DNA of 64,000 nt, from positions 5,166,001 through 5,230,000 of the forward strand of contig NZ_CP129137.1 of NCBI RefSeq assembly GCF_030406905.1. Direction: 5' to 3'. The notes below the pieces were generated by a model, which was not told the origin of the DNA, searched no databases, and saw only the letters and a list, made by a program, of their open reading frames with translations. Source of the DNA: Streptomyces sp. HUAS CB01 (GTDB lineage: Bacteria > Actinomycetota > Actinomycetes > Streptomycetales > Streptomycetaceae). Positions 57,493 to 64,000 of this stretch are shown piece by piece; position 1 is the first letter of the stretch; each line of letters opens with the position of its first letter. A program made the translations under genes and the position numbers.

Positions 57493-58170
57493 GCACGTCC
57501 GGGCCGGGTCGTTCCGTCGGCGGACGGTCTCGGCCGTTCGGGGGATGAGGTCCTCCGGGGGCTCCTCCCGGGGCGGCCGGGGTCCGTGTGCGGCCGCCCC
57601 GCGCTTCCCGGGACCGGCCGGGATCCGGGCCTGGCCCGCGCCGGTTGCCAGGGGACGGACGGTACGGCCGGACGGGGGAGCCACGTCCGGCCCGCGGCCG
57701 GGTGGTTCCGTGGCGCGGCGGCTTCGGTCGGGTGAGGGTGCGGCCTCGCGCGTGCTCCCGGACCGGCCGGGATCCACGTCTGGCCCGGTGGTGCCGTGGC
57801 GCGGCGGCTTCGGTCGGGTGGGGGATGCGCGGCCCTTCCCCCGCACCCTCCCCGGACCGGCTGGGATCTCGGCCCGGCGCCGTGGGGTTCCGCGGCGCGT
57901 ACGGCTTCGGCCGTACGGGGGACGAGGCCGCGGGGTCCCGAGCCGGCCGGGTTCCGCGTTCCGGCCCGTGCCGGGCGCCGCCGCCGGCCCCGGCCCGGGA
58001 CGGACGCCGTCCGCTCCGGCCCGGCGGTTCCGGCGCCGCGCCCCCACCGCCGCGTGTCCCGCGGACGACCCGTCGCATCTCAGGGACCCCCGCCTGTTAC
58101 CCGCGCCGTCTTCCCTGGTTCACCGCCAACTGCTGGGATGCGCACGCCGAATGGAACAGGGGAGGCGTGT
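57493..58170. repeat. Gene-free spacer with decayed tandem repeats
   Basis: About 680 bp. Related units with GGACCGGCCGGGATCC and GTGGCGCGGCGGCTTCGGTC recur near 57611, 57710, 57763, 57855 and 57939 at intervals of roughly 80-150 bp. Open frames here are low-complexity shadows. Nothing coding is supported. Confidence 0.5.
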
Positions 58171-58761
58171 GTGAATCTCGTGGTGAACGGCGACGCGGAG
58201 AGCGGGCCGGGCGGGTCCGCGGATCCGGTGGTGGACGTGAACGGCTGGGACGTGTGGGAGGGGGCGCCCGCGCTCGTCGCCTACAGCCTCGGGGGCGGCT
58301 ACCCGACGGCGTCGGACCCCGGCCCCGCGTCCCGGGGCAGCCGGTTCTTCTCCGGCGGCAACAGCCCCCGCACCGCGCTCGTGCAGGACATCGTGCTGCC
58401 CGCTCACGGCCGCACGGGGCGTCGGGCCGTCGACGCCGGCCGCGTCCGCTACACGCTCGCCGGGTGGCTCGGCGGCTACGCGGCGCAGGAGGACGGCGCC
58501 CGGCTGTCCGTGGAGTTCCGGGACGGCAGGGGCACGCCCGTCGCCCTGTCGGTGCTCGGCCCGGTGACGGCGGCCGAGCGGCAGTCCCGTACCGCGCTGC
58601 TGGAGCGCACCGCGTCCGCCGCGGTGCCGCCCGGTGCCCGTACCGCACGCGTGCTGCTCGTCTTCACCCGAAGCGGCGGCGGCACCTCGAACGACGGCTA
58701 CGCCGATGCCGTCTCGCTCACCCTGACCGCCACCGCGAAGCCTTCCGGGGGACACCAGTGA
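58171..58761 (+). CDS. Uncharacterised beta-rich protein coupled to PhoD
   Basis: A 196-residue protein starting VNLVVNGDAESG, a beginning typical of jelly-roll carbohydrate-binding-like domains. Later segments (GWDVWEG, YTLAGWLGGYAAQEDGA, VLLVFTRSGGG) fit a beta-sandwich. No signal peptide is present, although such domains are normally extracytoplasmic. GTG 58171 has GGGGAGG upstream. The stop overlaps the phoD GTG (GTGA), so the two are coupled. Function unknown. Confidence 0.75.
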   Translation: MNLVVNGDAESGPGGSADPVVDVNGWDVWEGAPALVAYSLGGGYPTASDPGPASRGSRFFSGGNSPRTALVQDIVLPAHGRTGRRAVDAGRVRYTLAGWLGGYAAQEDGARLSVEFRDGRGTPVALSVLGPVTAAERQSRTALLERTASAAVPPGARTARVLLVFTRSGGGTSNDGYADAVSLTLTATAKPSGGHQ

Positions 58762-60326
58762 CCAGGCTGAACCGTCGTGATCTGCTCAAGGCCGCCGGGG
58801 CCGCCGGTGCGCTGAACCTCGCCTGGCCGCTCAGTGCCGGCCTCACGCCCGCACAGGCCCGCGAGGCGGCGGAGGCGCTCGGCGCGGACTACGACCCCGC
58901 GCCGTTCACCCTCGGTGTCGCCTCCGGCGACCCGCAGACCGGCAGCGTCCTGCTGTGGACGAGGCTCGCGCCGGAACCGCTGGCGGCCGAGCAGGCGCTG
59001 CCCGAGATCGTCGAGGTCGACTGGGTCGTGGCCACCGACCCGGCGCTGCGCCGCGTCGTCGCCCGCGGCACCGCGCCCGCCTCGGCGACCCTGGGCCACA
59101 GCGTCCACGTCCCCGTGTCCGGGCTCCGCCCCGGTACGCGCTACTGGTACGCCTTCACGGCGCTCGGCCGGACGAGCCGCGTCGGCCGTACGAGGACCGC
59201 GCCGGCCGGGCACGTCGCCTCCGTCCGCTTCGCCGCCGCCAACTGCCAGGCGTTCCACGACGGCTTCTACGCGGCCCACCGCGGGATAGCCCGGGAGGAC
59301 GTCGACTTCGTCGTCCACCTCGGCGACTACATGTACGAGCACGGCGAGGTCGGCGGAGTCCCCGCCGACCACGTCCGCGACCACGAGGGCGGCGAGATCT
59401 TCACCGTCGCCGACTACCGTCGCCGGCACGCCCTCTACAAGGGCGACCGCTCCCTGCGCGAGGCCCACGCCGCCCACCCCTGGTTCCTCACCTGGGACGA
59501 CCACGAGGTCGTCAACGACTACTCGGGCACCGGCGGCGGCGCCCCGTTCATGAAGCGCCGCGCCGCCGCGTACCAGGCCTGGTACGAGAACATGCCGCAC
59601 CGCGACGCCGGGGCCTCCGCGCTGCCCGACCCCGAGATCCACCGGACCCGACGCTGGGGCGACCTGCTGGAGCTGACCGTCCTCGACCTGCGGTCGTACC
59701 GGTCCGCACAGAACCTGTCCGACGGGACCATCCTCGGCGCCCGCCAGAAGTCCTGGCTCAAGAGGAACGTCGACCGGGCTCCCGACAGTTGGCACGTGTG
59801 GGCCAACTCGATCATGCTGAGCCAGCTCCGTGGCCGCCCCGGCGGCCCGTACATGTTCACCGACCAGTGGGACGGCTTCCTCGCCGAGCGCAAGGAGGTC
59901 CTGAGCCATGTGCACGGCAGCGGCCTGGAGGACCTCGTCGTCATCACCGGAGACTGGCACTCCGCATTCGTCGACGACATCCGGCCCGACTACGACGACA
60001 CCTCCTCGCCGGTGGTCGGCACGGAGTTCACGGCCCACTCCGTCACCTCGGGGGCGTACTCGGCCGACTGGAACAAGGCCAACGGCCCCCTGATGGGCGC
60101 GGCGAACCCGCATCTGAAGTACTTCGAGGGCAACCGCTACGGCTACGACGTCTACGAGGTCACGCCGCGCCGGTTCAGCGCCCACATGAGGGTCATCGCC
60201 GACCGGCGGGACCCGGTCTCGCCCGTGACGACCCTGACCACGTTCCACGTGGACCGCGGCAGGACGGGCTCGTACGAGGACCCGGCGACGAAGAACTCGC
60301 CCGCCCAGTGGCGGAGGGACCGGTAG
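58758..60326 (+). CDS. phoD: PhoD-like alkaline phosphatase, Tat-exported
   Basis: A 522-residue phosphodiesterase/alkaline phosphatase. The Tat signal is NRRDLLKAAG near residue 5, with an Ala-rich core ending near 35. The PhoD_N domain (about 50-140) precedes the Ca2+/Fe3+ metallophosphatase core (AANCQAFHDG; VVHLGDYMYEHG; TWDDHEVVNDY; ITGDWHSAFVDD). It releases phosphate outside the cell. GTG 58758 overlaps the preceding stop. No PHO box was identified. Confidence 0.92.
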   Translation: MTRLNRRDLLKAAGAAGALNLAWPLSAGLTPAQAREAAEALGADYDPAPFTLGVASGDPQTGSVLLWTRLAPEPLAAEQALPEIVEVDWVVATDPALRRVVARGTAPASATLGHSVHVPVSGLRPGTRYWYAFTALGRTSRVGRTRTAPAGHVASVRFAAANCQAFHDGFYAAHRGIAREDVDFVVHLGDYMYEHGEVGGVPADHVRDHEGGEIFTVADYRRRHALYKGDRSLREAHAAHPWFLTWDDHEVVNDYSGTGGGAPFMKRRAAAYQAWYENMPHRDAGASALPDPEIHRTRRWGDLLELTVLDLRSYRSAQNLSDGTILGARQKSWLKRNVDRAPDSWHVWANSIMLSQLRGRPGGPYMFTDQWDGFLAERKEVLSHVHGSGLEDLVVITGDWHSAFVDDIRPDYDDTSSPVVGTEFTAHSVTSGAYSADWNKANGPLMGAANPHLKYFEGNRYGYDVYEVTPRRFSAHMRVIADRRDPVSPVTTLTTFHVDRGRTGSYEDPATKNSPAQWRRDR

Positions 60327-60425
60327 GCGAAACCCGGTGGCTTCCTCCGCACGGGGAAGCCCAGGGACGCGTGTCACACCGGTGCGCGGTTCCGCCGCGC
60401 ACCGGCCCGCCCTACGCTCAAGGTC

Positions 60426-61391
60426 ATGTTCGCCGCATACGCCGCCCGCATCGACCGCGACCAGCCGCTCAACGGCCTGGAGCTGGGTGACCGCCCGGCC
60501 CCCGAGGCCCGACCCGGCTGGGCCACCATCAACGTCAAGGCCGCCTCCCTCAACCACCACGACCTGTGGTCGCTGCGCGGAGTGGGCCTCGCCGAGGACA
60601 AGCTCCCGATGATCCTCGGCTGCGACGCCGCCGGCGTCGACGCGGACGGGAACGAGGTGGTGCTCCACTCGGTCATCGGCCAGAGCGGGCACGGCGTCGG
60701 CCCGGACGAGCCGCGTTCCATCCTCACCGAGAGGTACCAGGGCACCTTCGCCGAGCAGGTCGCCGTCCCGGCCTGGAACCTCCTGCGCAAGCCGAAGGAG
60801 CTCTCGTTCGAGGAGGCCGCGTGCCTGCCGACCGCGTGGCTGACCGCCTACCGCATGCTCTTCACCAACGCCGGCGTCCGGCCCGGTGACTCGGTGCTCG
60901 TCCAGGGTGCCGGCGGCGGTGTCGCCACCGCCGCGATCGTGCTCGGCAAGGCGGCCGGACTGCGCGTCTACGCCACGAGCCGCGACGAGGCCAAGCGCAA
61001 GCGCGCCGTGGAGCTGGGCGCGGTCGACGCGTTCGAGCCGGGTGCCCGGCTGCCGCAGCGTGTCGACGCGGTGATCGAGACCGTCGGCGCGGCCACCTGG
61101 TCGCACTCGGTCAAGTCGCTCCGACCCGGTGGCACTCTGGTCATCTCCGGCGCGACGAGCGGCGACCGGCCGTCGCACGCAGAGCTGACCAGGATCTTCT
61201 TCCTGGAGCTGAAGGTCGTCGGATCCACCATGGGCACCAAGGACGAGCTGGAGGACCTGCTCTCCTTCTGCGCCGCGACGGGTGTGCGACCGGTGATCGA
61301 CGAGGTGCTTCCGCTGGACCGGGCGCGTGAGGGCTTCGAGAGGATGGCCTCCGGAGAGCTCTTCGGCAAGATTGTCCTGACCAACTCTTGA
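60426..61391 (+). CDS. Zinc-type alcohol dehydrogenase/quinone oxidoreductase
   Basis: A 321-residue MDR-superfamily enzyme. The N-terminal GroES fold has SLNHHDLW and LGCDAAGV. The NAD(P) loop is VQGAGGGVATAAIVLGK near residue 160. Structural zinc Cys residues are absent, closer to quinone oxidoreductase types. Substrate unknown. ATG 60426. Confidence 0.87.
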   Translation: MFAAYAARIDRDQPLNGLELGDRPAPEARPGWATINVKAASLNHHDLWSLRGVGLAEDKLPMILGCDAAGVDADGNEVVLHSVIGQSGHGVGPDEPRSILTERYQGTFAEQVAVPAWNLLRKPKELSFEEAACLPTAWLTAYRMLFTNAGVRPGDSVLVQGAGGGVATAAIVLGKAAGLRVYATSRDEAKRKRAVELGAVDAFEPGARLPQRVDAVIETVGAATWSHSVKSLRPGGTLVISGATSGDRPSHAELTRIFFLELKVVGSTMGTKDELEDLLSFCAATGVRPVIDEVLPLDRAREGFERMASGELFGKIVLTNS

Positions 61392-61417
61392 TGGCTCGTC
61401 AGTTCCGCTGATGGGAT

Positions 61418-61449
61418 CTCCGGCACTGCCGATCCGCGCCGTGCCGGAG
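61418..61449 (+). promoter_or_regulatory. Hairpin overlapping the GH5 ribosome binding site
   Basis: CTCCGGCAC (61418-61426) pairs perfectly with GTGCCGGAG (61441-61449). The GGAGG Shine-Dalgarno of the next gene is in the 3' arm. It may be a terminator of the dehydrogenase gene or a translational switch. Confidence 0.5.
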
Positions 61450-61456
61450 GTCCCGT

Positions 61457-62830
61457 ATGCGCCGCACACTCGCCGCACTCGTCTGTTCGTTACTGCTCCT
61501 GTTCCCGCTCCCGTCCATGGGCGGGAGCGCCCCCGCCGCCGCTTCCACCGGCCGCACCCCGCCCGCCGTGCCGCGACTGACCGACGACCTCGGCCGTGTC
61601 CTCACCCTGCGCGGCTGGAACGTCGAGGACAAGACGCACCGCGGTGAGCAGGCCCTGTCGGCCATCACCGAGCGGCACTTCCGCGACCTGCGCGCGCAGG
61701 GCTTCGGCTTCGCCCGGCTGCTGGTCTTCTGGGACGACCTGGAGCCGGTCCGCGGCCGCTACAGCGAGCGGTACCTCGACAGGATCGAACGGATACTGGA
61801 CTGGGCGCGGAAGCACCGCGTCCAGGTGGTGATCGACGCCCACCAGGACGTCTTCGGCCCCGCCTTCGGGCACCGGGGCATCCCCGCGTGGGCGACCCGA
61901 ACCGACGGCCTGCCGTTCACCCCGCACCCCGACGACTGGTTCGCCGAGTACTTCGAGCCGGCCGTGCAGCGCGCCTTCACCCATCTGTACGAGGACGCCG
62001 ATCTGCGCCGTGCGCAGGCCCGGATGTGGCGGGTGCTCGCCGAGCGCTTGGGGGGCCATCCGGCCGTGCTCGGCTACGACCTCGTCAATGAGCCCATGGG
62101 TGAGCTGCGCGAGGGCGAGGACCTGGCGACGGCCGCCCGGCGCATCGAGCGCGACCAGCTCACCCCGATGTACAACCGCCTGGCCCACGCGGTCCGTTCG
62201 GTCGACGACGACAGCCTGCTCTTCGTCGAGCCGACCCCGATCGTCGGCGAGGGCGTCCCCACCGGACTCGGCAGGATCCACGACCCGAAGGTCGTCTACG
62301 CCCCGCACTTCTACAACGCCGCGATGGAGGCGGGGGCGGACTACGACCCCGAGGCCGGCTGGATCGAGTCCTACGAGGCCGCGGTCACCGAGTACCCGCG
62401 CCGGTACGGGGTGCCCGTCGTCGTGGGGGAGTGGGGCCCGCTGAACACCTCGCTGCCGAACACGGGCCGCTTCTACCGCGACGCCCTGGCCTCGATGGGC
62501 CGGTACGGCTCGGGCTGGGCGGGCTATGTGTGGTGCTACGGGGGCGGGTACTGCGCGCTGGACGAGTCGGGCCGCTTCCGTGTGAACAAGGAGCGCACGG
62601 TGGCGCCGTACGCTCCGGCGGTCGCGGGCGCGGTGCGGGAGGAGCGCTGGGACGCGGAGCGCGGGGCGTACCGGCTGGAGTACGAGGCCCGGGGGGCGCA
62701 CCCGACGGAACTGTCGCTGCCGCCGGCGGAGCGGGGCTGGCGGGTCACGGTGACGGGCGGGGTGCGGATCGGCGATCGCGTGTTCGCCCGGCCGGGGGCG
62801 CGGGTCGAGGTGCGCGTCAACCGGCGTTGA
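61457..62830 (+). CDS. Secreted GH5 endoglycoceramidase-like glycosidase
   Basis: A 457-residue exported glycosidase. The signal peptide is residues 1-28 (ending PAAAS). The GH5 barrel has DAHQDVFG near residue 138, the acid-base in YDLVNEPMG near 210 and the nucleophile in VVVGEWGPLN near 325. A C-terminal beta domain follows about residue 375. The pattern RGWNVEDKTH and DAHQD is of endoglycoceramidases, which cut the glycan-ceramide bond of glycosphingolipids; other steryl- or lipid-linked sugars are possible. ATG 61457 has GGAGG seven bases upstream. Confidence 0.85.
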   Translation: MRRTLAALVCSLLLLFPLPSMGGSAPAAASTGRTPPAVPRLTDDLGRVLTLRGWNVEDKTHRGEQALSAITERHFRDLRAQGFGFARLLVFWDDLEPVRGRYSERYLDRIERILDWARKHRVQVVIDAHQDVFGPAFGHRGIPAWATRTDGLPFTPHPDDWFAEYFEPAVQRAFTHLYEDADLRRAQARMWRVLAERLGGHPAVLGYDLVNEPMGELREGEDLATAARRIERDQLTPMYNRLAHAVRSVDDDSLLFVEPTPIVGEGVPTGLGRIHDPKVVYAPHFYNAAMEAGADYDPEAGWIESYEAAVTEYPRRYGVPVVVGEWGPLNTSLPNTGRFYRDALASMGRYGSGWAGYVWCYGGGYCALDESGRFRVNKERTVAPYAPAVAGAVREERWDAERGAYRLEYEARGAHPTELSLPPAERGWRVTVTGGVRIGDRVFARPGARVEVRVNRR

Positions 62831-62860
62831 CAGCCGACGACTGTCAACGTAAGTTGACAG
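62827..62860 (+). promoter_or_regulatory. Triple TTGACAG operator of the HTH-ClpN unit
   Basis: TTGACAG (62827-62833), CTGTCAA (62841-62847) and TTGACAG (62854-62860) alternate in orientation. The right pair forms CTGTCAAC-GTAA-GTTGACAG (62841-62860), a perfect 8-bp-arm palindrome ending two bases before the ATG. Confidence 0.75.
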
Positions 62861-62862
62861 TC

Positions 62863-63072
62863 ATGACCGAAGCAACCGATCTCGCCGAACGGGCGGGCGA
62901 CCGCGACCCGCGCGTCGGACTGCGTGCCGTCGCCGCGCTGCGGCGGCTGCTGGAGCAACTGGAGGCCGTTCAGGTCCGAAGCGCCCGCAATCAGGGCTGG
63001 TCGTGGCAGGAGATCGCGGCCGAGCTGGGCGTCAGCAGGCAGGCCGTGCACAAGAAGTACGGGAGGCAGTGA
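62863..63072 (+). CDS. Small helix-turn-helix protein
   Basis: A 69-residue protein with a helical N-terminus (GLRAVAALRRLLEQLEAVQV) and an HTH at about 40-66 (WSWQEIAAELGVSRQAVHKKYG). The strong dyad directly upstream suggests autoregulation. ATG 62863 is two bases after that dyad, so little leader is present. The stop overlaps the ClpN ATG (TGATG), giving translational coupling. Confidence 0.85.
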   Translation: MTEATDLAERAGDRDPRVGLRAVAALRRLLEQLEAVQVRSARNQGWSWQEIAAELGVSRQAVHKKYGRQ

Positions 63073-63635
63073 TGTTCGAACGGTTCAGCCGAGGCGCACG
63101 CGCCGTCGTGACCGGCGCGGTCGGGCACGCCGAGCGGGCGGGCGTCGGTGCGATCACCGAGGAGCACATGCTGCTCGCCCTCCTCGACCAGGAGGGCACG
63201 AAGGCGTCCTTCGCCTTCAGCGCGCTCGGGGTCTCCGACCGGCGCGCGTCCGTCGAAGCGGCCCTGGAGGACGCGCGACGCCGCGGCGGGCTCTCGCAGG
63301 CGGACGAGGAGGCGCTGGCGGGGCTCGGGATAGACCTCGGGGCGATCGTGTCCCGGGTCGAGGAGACGCACGGCGCGGGTGCGCTCGCCGGTGACCGTGG
63401 GCCGTCGCCCGCTCCGGGGAAGGGGTGGCGGTCCGGCCATCGCCCCTTCACCCGCGAGGCGAAGGGCGTCCTGGAGAAGTCCCTGCGCATCGCGGCCGGC
63501 CGCCGCGACCGCACGATCGGCGACGAGCACATCCTGCTGGCACTGGCCGTGGGGCGGGGTGTCGTCTCGGAGGTGCTGGCGTCGCACGGTGCGACGTACG
63601 AGTCGCTGGAACGGGCGATGTTCCCACCGTCGTGA
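63072..63635 (+). CDS. Clp N-terminal-domain protein
   Basis: A 187-residue protein of two Clp_N repeats (ITEEHMLLALLDQEGTKASFAF near residue 18-40; IGDEHILLALAVGRGVVSEVL near 150) joined by a linker. It has no AAA+ module. Clp_N domains bind substrates or adaptors of ClpC-type unfoldases, so this could be an adaptor or decoy. Coupled with the HTH gene. Target unknown. Confidence 0.85.
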   Translation: MFERFSRGARAVVTGAVGHAERAGVGAITEEHMLLALLDQEGTKASFAFSALGVSDRRASVEAALEDARRRGGLSQADEEALAGLGIDLGAIVSRVEETHGAGALAGDRGPSPAPGKGWRSGHRPFTREAKGVLEKSLRIAAGRRDRTIGDEHILLALAVGRGVVSEVLASHGATYESLERAMFPPS

Positions 63636-63682
63636 GGCTCCCTCCGGTGTGAGGCTCCCTCCGGTGTGAGGCTCGCCTCCGG
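63632..63682 (+). repeat. 17-bp direct repeat, three copies
   Basis: GTGAGGCTCCCTCCGGT starts at 63632 and 63649, with a modified copy at 63666. The first copy overlaps the ClpN stop codon. Confidence 0.7.
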
Positions 63683-64000
63683 CGACCGGGTTCAGGCACC
63701 GGGCGCGCTCACGGGGCGCCGTGCGGCTCCGGACGTGCGGAGGGGTGCGGCCGGCGCGCCCGAGCACGAACTGCGGCGCCCGGCCCCGCGGCTGCGGCCG
63801 GGCGTGCGCTTGCTTCTTGCATGTCGGGGGGCGCGGCGGTGCCGCGTTCGGTGGACGGCGCGGTTCGCCCCGGGGCTCCGGCGCGGGGACCCGGGGCGGG
63901 GCTTGCTCCGTGCGTGTCGGACGCGTCGGCCCCGCGTTCGGTGGGAACCACGCCCCGTGGCGCGGGACTTCTCGATTGCGGCGTCCCGCACGGGGCCCCG
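63683..64000. other. Gene-free end of window
   Basis: About 320 bp of GC-rich sequence. A segment GCGTTCGGTGG recurs near 63847 and 63932. Minus-strand frames have low-complexity Arg/Pro/Ser products. No gene is supported. Confidence 0.5.

Noticed and set aside
63692..63991. 99-residue minus-strand ORF at the right edge
   Set aside because: Arg/Ser/Pro-rich low-complexity product with no ribosome site, in a region with repeated GCGTTCGGTGG segments.

Overview
This window looks like a chromosomal-core segment of a Streptomyces species. GC is very high with strong third-position bias. GTG starts and ATGA/GTGA overlaps are common. The gene order matches the conserved neighbourhood I know from S. 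coelicolor around sigR-rsrA, nrdAB, dasR-dasABC, wblE, ushX-sigH and sodN-sodX. No insertion sequence, tRNA, rRNA, CRISPR array or intact prophage was recognised.

1-15 kb: the 5' end of a Fur-type regulator (catR) diverges from catalase katA. Then come a CBS protein, hisN, a TetR regulator, an SMR exporter, aroA-rsgA, a membrane M50-like protein, an SRAP protein, a small hydrolase, the thiol-stress pair sigR-rsrA, two overlapping HD-domain membrane proteins, a TPR protein and peptide deformylase. 15-24 kb: a secreted M15 peptidase, the class Ia ribonucleotide reductase operon (nrdA-nrdB, then an AraC/DJ-1 regulator resembling nrdS) controlled by tandem NrdR boxes and a cobalamin riboswitch, and cstA-ybdD. 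24-35 kb: the aminosugar regulon, with dasR, the chitobiose importer dasABC, the GH3 enzyme dasD, nagB and a GlmS-like SIS isomerase. Four dre operators are visible, one of them beside a structured intergenic region that probably encodes a small RNA and a PdtaS-like histidine kinase. wblE follows.

35-50 kb: a diacylglycerol-kinase family protein, ushX-sigH, a UBP zinc-finger protein, a Na+/H+ antiporter, a D-cysteine desulfhydrase-like PLP enzyme and a cytosolic amidase. The amidase diverges from the most distinctive locus here: a family 2B encapsulin (HK97-fold shell protein with an inserted cyclic-nucleotide-binding domain) followed by an isoprenyl diphosphate synthase that is its likely cargo and a GNAT acetyltransferase. 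Then come a TetR/DHFR-like divergent pair, two small conserved proteins, and snapalysin with its divergent LysR regulator.

50-64 kb: nickel superoxide dismutase with its processing peptidase, a CGNR regulator, a methyltransferase, a polar amino-acid ABC transporter, malic enzyme, a Tat-exported PhoD phosphatase coupled to a small uncharacterised protein, a zinc-type alcohol dehydrogenase, a secreted GH5 endoglycoceramidase-like enzyme, and a two-gene HTH/Clp-N unit behind a conspicuous inverted-repeat operator. Three intergenic spaces (29.6-30.6, 45.6-45.9 and 57.4-58.1 kb) carry GC-rich repeats and no credible gene.
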